A DNA stretch of 64,000 nt from Carya illinoinensis (taxonomy: Eukaryota > Streptophyta > Magnoliopsida > Fagales > Juglandaceae): contig NC_056766.1 of the NCBI RefSeq assembly GCF_018687715.1, forward strand, positions 20,257,001 through 20,321,000, read 5' to 3'. The notes beneath the pieces are model-generated. The model worked only from the letters and a program-made list of their open reading frames with translations. It did no database searches and was not told the DNA's origin. Positions 20,101-32,559 of the stretch are shown here, piece by piece (positions within the stretch are counted from its first letter, which is position 1; each line of letters begins with the position of its first letter). A program made the position numbers and the translations under genes.

Positions 20101-23100
20101 TTTGTTATTGTTCGTAGTAGTGGGTTTTCTGCCCTTTGGTGTAAATTGTTGTTAGTGTTTTCGTTTTGTTGTTGGTGTTGGAGTTTCTTTGTAGTAACCC
20201 ACGCTTAAGTGGTCAAGAAGCCTATTGACTCCCTGGGTCCATCTTAGATAGTTGCCAAGCCCGTCGACTCGTTCCTGAAGGAAACCCGTGCAAGGCAGTT
20301 CTAGAGCTCGTAGGCTTGTTCCTAAAGGTAACTCACTAGCGATGGTTGTGGTAGGAGTGTAAACACTTGTTATTTGCCGAAGAAAATGTTGTGCTTGTAT
20401 TGCTATATAGGTGAAAAGGGTTCGGTAGTCCAGAGAGTTGCCTGCATGTTAGGTGCTGGGAGGTTAGGCGGTCCTTGACCTTTCCTGCTTGTTGGCTTGT
20501 CATGAGGGAGGTCAGACAGTCTGATGATTTATCTTGCTTGTTGACTTTCAGCGAGGTGTTAGGTGGTCATTGACCTTACCATTTTTCATAGGCACCTCAA
20601 GTATTTGGACTCGTCATTAGTATTTAAGGGTTACGTAGTCTGTTGACTTTCATGCCATATTTCCTTGGCACTATGAGTCTTTGTACTCGTTATCGGTATT
20701 TAAGGGTCGGGTGGTTTGTTGACCTCTGTACCCTTTTTCCTGGGCACCACGAGTCTTTGAACTCGTCATTGGTATTTATGGGTTGCGTGGTCTATTGACC
20801 TATGAAACCTTTTTCCTGGGCATCGTAAGTTTTTGTACTTGTCGTTGGTGTTTAAGAGTTATGTGGTCTGTTGACCTCTGCACCTTTTTTCTTGGGTACC
20901 TCGAGTTTTTGGGGGATACTTGATTGCATTGTTGTGGCGGGAGGCTGAGTAGGACCACCCTGAGAGGTTTTCACTAAATATCAAATTGGTTAGTGTAATA
21001 CAAATTATAAGTTTCAGATTTATAAACCTGAGTCATTCCTCTAGAGTGTGGTGAAGGCTTATGACACACAGGTGATCCCCTTGGGTAGCCATGCTTTGGT
21101 ATTGATGAAGACTCAGGATGCCCGTGATACTGAGTGGTCTATTCTAATGTAAACAAATTAAGATACTTGCACGACACTCAAGAGGGCTTTGTAGAGGGTG
21201 TTTTGTGTCACACAAGCAATTTCCTGTGAAATATATTTTCCAAGCGTATTGCCACTCAGATTCTCGTGGAACCTTGAGGAGTTTTAGTGGAGAAAATCTC
21301 CAAAAAAATCAAATTTATTAGTAGAAAAATGAAATTCAAATAGTAAGTTTGAGAGAGACAAACTAGAGCAATTTTTGCACATGCTTTCCATTTTCACAAC
21401 CAGAATTGTTTGTTGCTAATAGATTTTTTTTATGTAGTGAAAGTTGTACATTTGTTACTCGCTTGGAGTCCATGGCGATAGAAAACACTAATGGTCCAAA
21501 TGGTTGGCACTACGCATACTCGGTCATGGGCGACGAGAACTTGCGGGCGAGGAAGTTCTCCATGGGCATGGAAATTCTTCATAGTCCAGTGTGTCAAAGT
21601 CAATGAGGGTGGCAAGGAGCTTTGTGGTGTGGAACCTTGGTCACCCTAATGTGAAACCTGAACGTACTGCATGCTCATTGCCCGTTGGAGGTGCTATGTT
21701 CTAGTTGTCCGCCACAAGGGTGGCAAGCTCAGTGGGAGTATCACTAACTGCTAAAGGCCGTGTTCCTTTAGGTGTGAGGTCATTGTTACCACTGGGGTGG
21801 CGGGGACTATGGAAATGCTCATATTTCTGGCATTGTTCCGCGCCTTTGTGGAAATTCATTTCCATTTCTCTCTATGGCTTCTAATGGTGGGAATGTGGGT
21901 GCTCATGCTACCGTGTAGTTGCCTACGAGAACATAACTCTTGCGATGTGCTTGTTGCCTGCCACAAGTGTAGCGGGTTGTAGGGAATGCCGATGAGTTGA
22001 AAGGGGCTATCGTTGCCAATGACTTCATTGCCGGCAGCAAGCCCTATCTGACCGCCCGTCTTGGTGGCCGAATTTGGGCCATGTCATGGACAAAGGTGGT
22101 TGGCAGCAATGCTCCTTCGTAGAACTGCGTATGGCGATGAAAACCATCAGGTTAGACTTTTGTGGCTGAGGACTACCTCAATGGCAATAGAAAATGCCAT
22201 TGGGTCAGGAGGCAATGGATGGTCGCCTCGCCAGCTCACGAAGGCTTGGCTCGCAAATACGCAACATGCATGTTAGCATGCTTCCTTTACACGCATTGTG
22301 TGCACAACACGGACAGTGTGCCACCGCATCAAGGAATCGATAGTGGAAGTTGTCTGTCCTCGTACTCGGACCTGAGCTGTGCTATGCATGGAGGCGGTTG
22401 GCCCTACAAATGAATCAACTAACATGCACCCGTATGGCCATGCATGCACTCCACTAGTTTATTGATCTCTTTTTTGTTTCTTTTTTTTATAGGGTTAACA
22501 AAATAAATGGAACAATAACATATTAAACAAAATAAATGGAACAATAACATATTAAAATCGAAAGATAACAGTACGTGTCATGTGCACAATTCACATCCAA
22601 TGTGCTCAGTTCATGTCTTACATGCACAGCACAAACCATGCATCCTTCATGCCCATGTCATCTTTTCCTTCTTCTTTGCATGTGTTCGTAAAATAAAATT
22701 AGCAAGTAAAAAGTGAAAAAACTTATCTAAACTTTTGTAGAAGATGTCATGAGATGGAGAATATCCTTCTTCCACTTCTGGTGCAGAAGGTTAATCGATT
22801 CCACAAACGCTGTCAACTGTTAATACATTGATTTGCACACCAGCTCAAAAGGGAGGAAAGAATAATCCTGGCCAACGATGATAATTTGGGCTTCGGTATG
22901 GTGTTCTTTGCTTTCATCCATAAAATAAATAGTAAATAAACAAATACAAATAAATAAAGAGAGACACATGGATTTAAGTGGTTCGACATAAAAGCTTATG
23001 CTTAGTGGTTGTTTTGGAGTGAAATCTACTACCATAAGTGATTTTACAATTTCTCATGGCTCATACATCTCACAATATAATTGAGGAATTTGTGAAAGAT

Positions 23101-26100
23101 CATTTGGAGTCGTTATGTGTGGTAGAGTTTGGCATAGAGAGTTTCTATGAAGAGCCTTTCTAGAGAGCTTGTGGTGAGTTTTTGTGTAGAGGTCTTGTGT
23201 GTCGGGGTTTGTGGAAAGTCTCCACATTATATAGATGTTTATTTTTTTAAAATGAATGAATCTAACTTGTTTTGCGAAGTCTTTTTTTTTTAAGAGTTTA
23301 AATCAACTTGTCCTATTTTTTTTTTTTAAATCTTTTAACTTGATTTTTAGGTTTAACTCGAGGCTAAATTATAAGTTACTGATTTGATGTTTACAGTTTG
23401 TTTTCTTATTTTTCATTTTGGTTAGATTGTAAAATGGTAGGTAAGTAATATTTTGATTTTGTAAAGTTCAATAATAATTGTTATGGGGTCGATCGGTTGG
23501 TGCACTAGGGTAAAATTTGTGTGGACAAGATTAATGGATCCCGAAAACGTGCACAATGATGTGTTAGCTGTATGGGACAGTAATGAATTGAATATGTTTT
23601 TGCCAATCTCGTATATATATGCAACACGTGTTATTTTCCAACTAACATGGGCATCAGTACTTACTCTTGGTCATGATCACACTTATGGCAACATATGTAA
23701 ATGTCCCGACAAGCTCTAATTTGTTCAATTTTTTATATTTTTTGTTTTGTTTTATTTTTATTTTTAATTTTTATAAAAAAAATTTGTAATCATAAATTAT
23801 ATAATCATCGTATAATCGTTTTAAAAAAATTAAATAAAATATGAAACTTATAAAAAAAATTAATTTTTAAACAATATACCTTACTCTTTTATAAATTGAT
23901 TATATGGTATTTACGTACTTTATAATTATACATAGAATTACTGTAATTTTTAGTCTAAATATTTTAGAAAAAAATTTAAAACATCTGGACTCGATTGTAT
24001 TTAATGTTAAGATTCACATTTGCCTGGCCGTGGACATGAGTGTTTAATACAATAGTGGGATGAAATTCCTTGTCAAGTGGTCATGTCAACTTGGAATAAT
24101 TATTAAATTCTCGACATCTTTGATAATTTGTGTCTGAATTTTACTTATAGTAGTCGAGCATTAATGCATCTTTGCCTAACATATATATGTCGAGTGTCCT
24201 TTAGCATCACATTTAAATTTTGGATATTGCAGACGATAAAGAGAAAGATATTAATAATCGGTCATAATACTCAATCTTTCACATGATTGCTCACTACTAC
24301 TACCTATTTTACAAATTAAGGACGTGGTAATGAATAAAAAAATAAAAAATTTTATGTGTAATTATTTATATATATATTTTTATGCATTTTATTGATGTGA
24401 TTGATTATGTATTAAAAAAATTAATCCAACTAATCATATCAGTAGAGTGTAATAAAGTACGTAAAAGTGATTATATATATTATTAGTAAAAAAATAAAAG
24501 AATTTTACAGATATAAAGGGATCGCATAAATTCACATAAATTCATATGATATATTAGATTTATTTTATAATTAAAAGTATATTTAGAATATCACGTACCA
24601 TGTCAAATCACATGCGTTAATTAGTTTATGAATTTGCTTTTGTGAAATATGTTTGTTTGTGACTAAAACATTTTAAAAAAAATAATACTGAGTCATGAAT
24701 GATTGATCTCTCTTGACTGCTTGGTCCTTAAGCAGGATATCTGCTGCTTAACTTTTTTTATATTTTTAAATATGCTTAAAGGATCATGTTGGCTTGTTAA
24801 TTTTTATGGAACCTTTTGATTTGTAGCAATAATCACTCCTTTTTGCCAATTAAGTAGCAACGTCGATTAATATTCTTATTTTCTTTAGATGGTTGTAATT
24901 GCTGATGAATAGATTCTTTACTTTGTTGGGTGATGTATTCAAGGATGCCAAAATTATTTTATTCTTTTCTTGTATGCATATGGTTTCCACCGAGACAATA
25001 GGTAGTTCAAGTGGGACCATTAGCGGGGATCCGGCCTCTCATTTTGCTACTATATTGAGTGTAAAGTGAATGCGTGCAGCACATTTTATTAGGGTAGTAT
25101 AAGAAAAATGGGTATTTATGATTAATTATTTACGATTATAACGACAATTTATAATAAAAATAGACGCATTTTGATAAAAAAATAAACAGTTTTTTGATAG
25201 CGAGTGTTATACAATATTATAATTGTTTTGCAACTTCAAATTGTGGGAATTGTACCAAAATCAGTACTTTGGAGTACATGCATATATTATTGAAAAATGG
25301 TGATAGTTCAAGGGTACAAAAAAATATAATTTCCCTTTGAAAAATTCTGCTGATATTTTTTACATATTTGACGTCTAAACAGACTAGTGCTAGAAACTGA
25401 CTACCTCGTTCGAAATATACATAATACCGAAAATCATGTGTTGTTTTGGATGGATGAGAGAGAATATTGCGAGCCAATGTGGGTGTGCTACGTACGTATT
25501 TAATAGAATATGATTCCTGTTCATTGTCTCATTAACGTGTTATATTATTGATTGACAAAGTCATGTTCTATAGGCCAGGAGCGATTGATTGAAACATGGA
25601 AATATTCCAACCAATTTAAACAAACAAAGAAAATCAATATTTGCTTTGTTTATTGATAATTCCTGTTTGCTTTATGTCAAATTTTGCCAATGAAGATTCG
25701 TGAAGATATAAAATAAAATAAAAAATAAACAACGACAGTTTGAAATTTTTGTATGGTCGGCCGTCGATAGGGAACAGTGGTGCTGTTGTTTCAGCCTGCA
25801 GAAGAAGCAGGGAATGGTGCAAAAGGCATGATCGGAGATGGGGCTCTGGAGAATGTGGAGGCCATATTCGCAGTTCATGTATCCCACATGCATCCCACGG
25901 GCATCATCGGATCAAGACCTGGTCCTTTGCTTGCCGGCTGCGGCTTTTTTAGAGCCGTCATCAATGGAAGAAGAGGCAGTGCTGGGGATCCCCACCACTC
26001 CGTTGATCCCATTTTAGCAGCCTCAGCTGCAGTTATCAGCTTACAAGGTATTGTGTCACGCGAAGCAAATCCACTGGACTCGCAGGTATATATGTGTGCG

Positions 26101-26902
26101 CGCACATGCATGCGTCTGTTTGTGCGTATTATTTTGCGATGCAATTAAGAATTCGGGAAGTTTGTGATAATGTGTCATCTTTGTCACTTAGGTTGTCTCG
26201 GTAACATCGTTTAATGGAGGTGACAACCTTGACACGATCCCAGATACTGTTATCCTCGGTGGTACCTTCAGGGCTTTCTCTAACACAAGCTTTTACCAGC
26301 TTCTTCATAGAATAGAAGAGGTTTGTCTCGAAACCAGTACTTCGATTAGTTACAGTACCTCTAAAATTGGACCTGCCATGTTCCTCCCACCCGTCCCTCT
26401 CTTCATTTTTCTGGCATCAGAAAGACAACAATTGTTTTCTGGGTACCCTATTTATAATTTCTTGAAAAGTGATTCACTGACAAGTCTTAAAACGCTAATT
26501 GAGCTAATAGCAATCAATCTGCATCATCACAAACAGGTAATTGTGGAACAGGCCAGCGTTTACAGATGCTCGGGAACGGTTGATTTCTTCCAAAACGAGT
26601 CCACTATATATCCCCCCACCGTGAATGATGAGAAAATGTACGAGCATGTGAGGAAAGTGGCCATTGATTTGGTGGGTCCAACGAATTTCAGGGTGGTTCC
26701 ACCAATGATGGGTGCTGAGGACTTTTCCTTTTACTCTCAGGTGGTCCCTGCTGGCTTTTTCTACATAGGCATAAGGAATGAGACCTTGGGTTCTACCCAC
26801 ACAGGTCACTCACCTTATTTTATCATCGATGAAGATGTTTTGCCTTTAGGCGCGGCAGCTCATGCCACCCTTGCAGAAAGATATCTCAACGAGCACGAAT
26901 AA
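17103..26902 (+). CDS. ILL6: IAA/JA-amino acid conjugate hydrolase, ILR1-like 6 type (M20 family)
   Basis: Five exons, all phase 0, give 475 aa: 17103-17594, 18800-18925, 25771-26085, 26192-26320 and 26537-26902. All junctions are GT/AG. The N-terminus ([16 protein letters not shown]) looks like a secretory signal, which fits ER-located conjugate hydrolases. M20 metal-site residues are present: HACGHDAH (Cys182, His184), FQPAEE (Glu217/218), His242 in AVHVSH and His445 in HTGHSPYF. The GAEDFSFY motif is also intact. The family cleaves amide-linked hormone conjugates. ILL6 and IAR3 act on JA-Ile in Arabidopsis. The [10 protein letters not shown]-terminal region and the [12 protein letters not shown] and [13 protein letters not shown] segments favour ILL6 over ILR1/ILL2. 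The C-terminus (NEHE) is not a clear KDEL signal. Intron 2 is 6845 bp and holds an LTR-flanked element. No frame defects were seen, so the gene is probably functional. Confidence 0.9.
17860..18005. repeat. AT-rich fold-back element in intron 1
   Basis: AGTTATTTTTATATATTC and the following ATTTTATTAATTTAATTAATTA recur in reverse complement at about 17945-18000 (ending ATATATAAAAATAACT). The hairpin spans about 130 bp with a short centre. No ORF. Similar inverted AT-rich elements lie at 24345-24490 and possibly 16375-16500. Confidence 0.6.
19174..19729. repeat. Left LTR-like repeat of the intron-2 element
   Basis: It starts at the shared GGGAGGAAAGAAT and ends near ATTTGATTCCTATA. It differs from the right copy by many substitutions and several indels. 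Confidence 0.65.
20545..20925. repeat. 76-bp minisatellite, about five copies
   Basis: The TATTTAAGGG-like marker occurs at 20621, 20697, 20773 and 20849, exactly 76 bp apart each time, with a degenerate unit before the first. Each unit carries GTGGTCTGTTGACCT, a TTTTTCCTGGGCACC block and GAGTCTTTGNACTCGTC. The last part is a small inverted motif (GAGT...ACTC). It lies in the internal region of the intron-2 element. Confidence 0.85.
22851..23395. repeat. Right LTR-like repeat of the intron-2 element
   Basis: Partner of 19174-19729, preceded by the purine-rich AAAAGGGAGGAAAG. It ends near GATTTGATGTTTACA. Confidence 0.65.
24345..24490. repeat. AT-rich fold-back element in intron 2
   Basis: TAATTATTTATATATATATTTTTATGCATTTTATTGATGTGATTGATTA on the left recurs in reverse complement on the right (TAATCATATCAGTAGAGTGTAATAAAGTACGTAAAAGTGATTATATATA). 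It is a hairpin-type MITE-like structure resembling the one in intron 1. No coding content. Confidence 0.55.
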
Positions 26903-28760
26903 CGTGCATGAATCAGACGAGGTGGATGAATCAGTGCATCTTGTGCAGAAGACACAAGCGACAAGGAGTTCATCATGGCTAGCATTCTCTATGAATTCTG
27001 GTCAGATGGGAGTTTAGTGATACATAGGATGATGACACGCTAAACTGCTATATGAACTCTACATCTTATTGTACGTAGTTAGTTGTTGCTATTGTTGTCA
27101 AATATAAGAATCATTGTAAAATTGTAAAGGTTACTGGATAAGAACTAGAAGGAATGGAAATACATATTTCGCAAGCCAAACGTGCCCTTCGTCTGTTAAA
27201 TATAACATCTCTCACGTAGAAGTAGCCTAACAACGCCTTTCTTCATATTGCCCAATCTCAGATAAGTGGAATACAGCCAAGCAAAGGGACTGTGAAAGGG
27301 AAACCGAGAGGTCTGCGTGAGGGATCTTTAGGTGCAGAAACAGAGCAGAGGAAGGGATGACCATGAGCACATTGAGCTCAGCTAGCTAAATTCCGTAGAG
27401 AGAGATGACTGAGCACAGAAGAATGGCAATTCACGGGGGAAGAAGACGGTACGTTATTTTTCACCAACATCGAGATGGATAAATGCTTAGGGTGATCTGG
27501 CTTCCATGTGAAGGGGATAAAATATCTCATGCCTATATGAATAAGCTCAACTTGCCCATCAAAGAGTTATCACTAGAAGACAAAAGAAGAGAGAAAGGGA
27601 GACAAAGAGGGGACAAGGGAGACTATTTTTTCCCTATTGTGCAATTTTATTAAAAGTACTAATGGCACCGTTTGTAGGATCTAATTCACTTTCTACTTCA
27701 GAGGTGGGAGAAGAATGATTTTTTGGCATGCTAAATAATCTCCGAATGAGCAAATGAAAATGAAGATTTCTTCAGATAGGTACTCCCAACCTTCATGCTC
27801 TTATTTTTATCAACATAACAAAAATCAGACCAACTTTCCTCGCTCATGTGGTTGATAATACTGTAGACTTAAGTTCTTGCACATGGCACTTTCAGCTTAA
27901 GTGATCGGGCTATTCATCTTCCCGACCCATTGGGTGTAGTTCACACAAGGGACACATGCACATAGCACATATACTAGCGAGCAAACATTGTGCACCTAAA
28001 TGCACAATTCCATACAAAGTCCACAGTCCATACACTTAAATGCTCAGTACTTGCAGAGGAAGGCTAGCACATATACAACTATACACAATGCCCTTGCACA
28101 TGCATGTCAGCAAGCAAACACAGTGCCTAAATCCTTGACACTGTGCTCTATGTACAATGCTAAAGTGTTGGCTACCAAACTATTACTCCCAAGTGCAAAA
28201 GTGTACTAGTTGTAATAAAAGGCAGCACCCAAGTTCATCTCCATAGGACAAGAGGGTTTCAAGCAAACTGATTCTATGAAATTGTGAGGATTCAGATTTG
28301 AAAAGAATTCGGATGATAAATCAATTGGGAAATGAGTTTTGTATGAAAATAGGAAAATGAACCAGAAAATGACTTATTTACAATGAAGGATTTGTTGCCA
28401 TTCGAAATGTATGATGGAATTTGATAGTCTCAAATTTGGAAATTTTTGGAAAGACAATTTAGACTTTGAAAGTATAAACTCAAGCAATAGAAAAAAATGT
28501 ATCCTACAATAAACTGTAATTATAAGCTCACTAATTTGCAACTAGAATTTTAATTGGAGAATTGAAAATCACATAATTAGTAGAAACAATTTAAAAGACA
28601 CCTGGGTTACGGTTTTAAGATTTCCCTTGAACTCTTCACAAGAGTTCTTGGGTACTACCCATCAATTATTAATCTATTCAAGGCATTAAGAAAAACCAAT
28701 TTGAAGATCGTAAACTTAGAGGTCATGTACCAAGACTCTGTAAAAATATATCACTAAACA
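26903..28760. other. 3' flank of the hydrolase gene and spacer; no gene recognised
   Basis: The first 250-300 bp are probably the 3' UTR, with TTGTAAAATTGTAAAGG-type AT-rich ends near 27115-27130 but no unique poly(A) signal I would defend. The rest (27200-28760) shows a purine-rich patch at 27570-27635, some CACA-rich text at 27950-28140, and only short accidental frames. Confidence 0.5.
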
Positions 28761-28779
28761 TTAATCAAATTCTAAAGTC

Positions 28780-29890
28780 ATGTTCCCAAAACTTAATTTT
28801 TATCCACCACTCCTACAATTAATTATGGTATTAGAAGTTGTTAAAAATGGTCTCCCTAAAATCACAAGTGCTAAAGAATTTGAATGGGCAGTTACTTTCA
28901 TGTCTAGTACTACAAAATCTACTGGATAGTAGAATTTATCTACTTGGACCAAGATATTTTCAATAATACACTTTGGTTGGGTTAGGGCTGAGCAAGGAAT
29001 TTCCTATTTTCTTGATCACTCAGGGAGGTGGTCACTCTTGTGAGTGCTCCTCTAATGTCATTTACTGCTCGTGTATTTTGATTGTTTATTGTATTCTGAC
29101 TTTGCATAAACTGCTGGAGGCTCATGGACAGCTGCTGTATGGTATCTTCCAGGTTTTTCTTTTGCACTAGAGGTGTGTGGTTCGCATACTGTGAAGGTCT
29201 TAGGGCTGTTAGTGTTGAATATGAAGCATATTGAGCAGGTCTTGGCAATATTGGTTGCTCATTTATCCAACCAAAATTGGGATGGTTTCTCCAAACTAGA
29301 TTATGAGTGTTAAAATATGGTCCAAAAAATTTTTTAGAGATCATATTTACAATATTCGATTGGTCAAGTAAAACCTCTTTAAACGCAGAAATTGTTGGGC
29401 ATGCACCAATCACATGCCCTAGATCTTCACATGTGTTACATTTTTCAGAAGTAGATGGTAAGAATTGCAACTCATTGACATTCTTTAGCTCTATAGATTA
29501 TACCTTCTTAGAGAGTAATGCAAGTCTAACATGTAAATCATCATATTCTTTCAAATGATACTTTCCACCCCCACTTGAAAAGTTTTGATTTTCAGATCTA
29601 TCATACACCTCAGAAACATCCCATAACTAAGCATTTTACGACAAATAGTCAAATTACTCAAATGCCTACAAGGGTTCTTTATTAAAAAATTTACTATTGC
29701 ACATGGTTTCCACAAATTATCTCATTTTTTGTTGTAAACCCTCATGGAAAAAATTTATGACCCTCCAATCTTCATATCCATGATAAGAACATGCATTTAA
29801 TAAGTCTTTAAAACGTTCTATTATTTTTTAAAAATTCAGTTTACATTTCCTACCAAGTCCCAATAGACCTTGTGCCTAAACTTGGACTCA
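28780..29890 (-). pseudogene. Athila-like gypsy gag and protease fragment
   Basis: It reads leftward. An open stretch at 29470-28982 contains a zinc knuckle, CNTCEDLGHVIGACP, followed by LVWRNHPNFGWINEQP, the conserved WRNHPN signature after the knuckle in Athila-type gag. A coiled region with IQQLSMSLQQFMQSQ follows. Upstream capsid-like text at 29880-29500 is full of stops (SYHGYEDWRVINFF, then GGGKYHLKEYDDL). Downstream at about 28865-28780 is a decayed protease end (RRPFLTTSNTIINCRSGG, then ISFGNMTLE). The same protease text occurs at 48100-48000, so this is a second copy of the same family, truncated at the left. Confidence 0.8.
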
Positions 29891-30766
29891 GCTAGTGAAC
29901 TAAAAATTTAAAGCAATGTTACCTGCAAGTATACAGGTGTTGTAGTACCTAACAAGGTCGAATCCACATAGATTGACATACATGATAAGACAAATAAACT
30001 CAAAAATGAAAAGAAATTACTAAAAGGAACGTGCAATCAAATAGAAGAGAAAATTAACGAGATGAATATTTTTAAAGTGGTAGAATAAAACTAAAATGAT
30101 AAAAGAAATGGAAATGGGGAACGACTAAGGTTTCGAGAAGTCGATAATAATTTTGAACATTGTTTCCAATCGATTTATTTCAATTAAACTAGAATAATGA
30201 TTCTTTTTAATTAGTAGATTTAGCATGTAAGGTTAAGAAAAATAATCACTAATGATTAAGCATGAACGATTGATGATTATAACATTCACAAACTCATTTG
30301 AATATCATGAAAATTTTTTCAAGCATTCAATGTATTCAAAATTCATAATGAATCAAGATAAATATATAGATAATCAAAATATCCAATACTAAAACCATTC
30401 GATCTATCAAACTCATAATATAAACTTTAAAATTGATACTAAAATAATGTTTAAACCATTAGACTTTACCTCTAACCTTAGTACAAAAGTTTAGCCAACC
30501 ATACTCATGAAATGAACCATGGAAATCAAATAAACATTTTCCATAATAAAACTAAAATAATATCAAGTCAACACTAGAAGAAAAATAACCCTCAGAAGAA
30601 AGATAAAGAGATTGAGCTAAAAGCTCCCTCCGTGCAGTGTGTTCGTAAGTCCCCGAGCTCCAGTCTGTCTGCTCCGTTTTTCCGTCTCTCTCCCTTGCTC
30701 TCTCTCTCTCTCTCTCCAAAAGCCAAACAAAAAGTAAGTCCCCCTTTTTTTTCTCTCTATTGTGCT

Positions 30767-32539
30767 TGTGACGCCCCCAAATCCCACGTACGGATACGGG
30801 AAAATCAAGACGTCCGGATGATGACATCACGGGTCATCACCCTATTGCCAAGTGCCAAGTGTGTGTACATGTAACAAGTGTGCAAAAGAAAACACACAGC
30901 GGATAAACAAGGTCATATAACTAAGTATCAAAATTGTTCTATATTTAATACAAAGCCGTTCAAAACATACATAATAAAATATTACAAGCCACAAATATTA
31001 TTTTAAACCAAACTACAAAGCATAAACTCCAAATCAATACTCCGATGGAGCTGCCTCCTCGGGCTCAGCCTCCTCCTCCTCCTCGATCTCTGTATCAAAA
31101 TCTACGGTACCAAAATAGTGCCGTAGGTAAGTAAGATCCAAACGCCACTAGATAAAAACATATTAAACTCAAAAAATATGTATGAAAGAATGCAAATGCA
31201 CAAATCCTATAAAACCACATTTTTCCACTCACGCCAAAAATCCCATTTGGCCCCAAAAACGTATTACTTTCTAACTCATGCCAAAAGTCTCATTTGGCCC
31301 AAAACATATCCTTTAAACATAACTTCGCCATTATCCCAGATAATGGCCCAAAACTAGACCATCAGAGCACTGTAGGCGGGAATCGCAGGTGGGACTCTAC
31401 CACCATCCCTACTCACCACCGTCCCTACGTGTGCACCGTAGGCGGGAATCACAGGCAGGATTCTACCACCGTCCCTACTTACCACCATCCCTACGCCACG
31501 TGCACCGTAGGTGGGAACCTCAGGCGGGATTCTATCACCATCCCTACTTACCACCATCCATACACGTGCCTCTGACTCAAACCAGTCAATCCAACCGTTC
31601 ACATATACCATAAATCATTTCTCGCTTACAAGCCCAGTTTTCATTTTACAAACACATGTACATGCATGCAACTACACGAAAACCTGATTTTTCCTTTTTA
31701 AACATGAACATGCGTGCACTATACAATGTAAACATCAAGGCACAAATATCTCAAATAAATAACAGCATCAACCAAACAACTCCGACCTCAATCCATCCGA
31801 CCCCCGAACTCCTCAGAATCAGTCCGGAATCAACCAACCAGACCAATAATTTATTGTAAGAGCAAAAATATATTTAAATCTAAAATAGAGTTTGCAAAAT
31901 ACTTACAGCGCTATAAGATATTTTTTGAAAGCTCGCGACGTTGTAAACGGCAGAGAAAAAGCAACGTAACAGTGTATTTTACACTGTGGCTGTGGGTTAT
32001 AAATTACCCACTTTCAAACGGGGACAAACCAAGACACGAAATTGATAGGGAATGATCTAGAGATGTTTATGAAGATAAAGGAAGTGAGCTTTGGCCGTGG
32101 GTGGCGGTGGAAGTGCAAAAATGGGTTGATCGGACAGAGGCAGTCTAGACGGCAGAAGGCAAACGACGGTAGTGAGGAGAGAGAGAGTGCGTAGCATGCG
32201 CAGAGAAGAACGGAAGAGAAGAAGAAAAAGAAAGAAAAAAAGAAGAAAAGAAGAAAAGGAAAAAGGAAAAAGGAAAACGGGAAAAGAAAAGAAAAGAAAA
32301 AAAAAAGAGAAAAGAAAAGATGGAGAAAGAAAATGAGGTCCAGTCCTCATCTCCTGAGTCCAAAAACTGATCCGACGAAAACAATTTTAAAAACCATAAA
32401 ACAACAAAAATAAATTAAACACCATATCAAAATAAAATAAAACCAATTAAAATACAATAATTTAAAATAAAAGAACTAATATATTAATTAAATTAAAAAA
32501 TTCCTTCAGTGAAAATACACGTAAAAACAGGATGTCACA
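30767..32539 (-). repeat. 3' LTR (left end) of the gag-only gypsy element
   Basis: 1773 bp, near-collinear with 36165-38207 but missing about 265 bp that the right copy has at roughly 37510-37805. It contains a three-copy 65-69 bp array (31373-31575) and a purine-rich tract on + (32205-32330). Confidence 0.9.
31373..31575. repeat. 65-69 bp tandem array in the left LTR
   Basis: Three copies start GTAGGCGGGAATCGCAGG (31373), GTAGGCGGGAATCACAGG (31438) and GTAGGTGGGAACCTCAGG (31507). Each is followed by GATTCTACCACCGTCCCTAC-like text. The right LTR has the same array at 36767-36970. Short frames across it on both strands are by-products. Confidence 0.85.
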
Positions 32540-32550
32540 TCCTCCCTCCG
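32540..32550 (-). promoter_or_regulatory. Polypurine tract of the gag-only gypsy element
   Basis: Minus-strand CGGAGGGAGGA lies immediately before the TGTGACATCC start of the 3' LTR. It would prime plus-strand DNA synthesis. Confidence 0.8.
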
Positions 32551-32559
32551 TTAAAAACA

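Larger units (their letters stand above)
19174..23395. mobile_element. Non-coding LTR-flanked element inside intron 2 of the hydrolase gene
   Basis: Direct repeats of about 550 bp (19174-19729 and 22851-23395) flank about 3.1 kb. They share AAAGAGAGACA, GATTTTACAATTTCTCATGGCTCA, CTAGAGAGCTTGTGG, GTCTCCACATTATATAG and GAGGCTAAATTATA blocks. The internal DNA has no recognisable gag, pol or envelope domain. It contains a 76-bp minisatellite (20545-20925) and a roughly 60-bp duplication at 19873-19990. This fits a large non-autonomous LTR derivative. The LTR ends are not clean TG...CA and I could not identify a TSD, so the ends are approximate and strand is not assigned. It must be removed with the intron for the gene to work. 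Confidence 0.7.

Noticed and set aside
21406..22413. Short frames inside the intron-2 element
   Set aside because: No gag or pol motifs; lengths are those expected by chance.
26378..26536. Extension of the last hydrolase exon upstream to the Met at 26378
   Set aside because: The intervening text (hydrophobic, non-conserved) is the retained intron 4; the AG at 26535-26536 restores the conserved [11 protein letters not shown] start in phase.
31294..31613. Repeat-containing frames on both strands
   Set aside because: They read through the 65-69 bp LTR array; open in several frames by composition and duplicated in the other LTR (36673-37010).
32057..32384. Phe/Ser-rich minus-strand frames
   Set aside because: They come from a GA-rich tract inside an LTR and recur in the partner LTR at 37597-38046; low complexity only.
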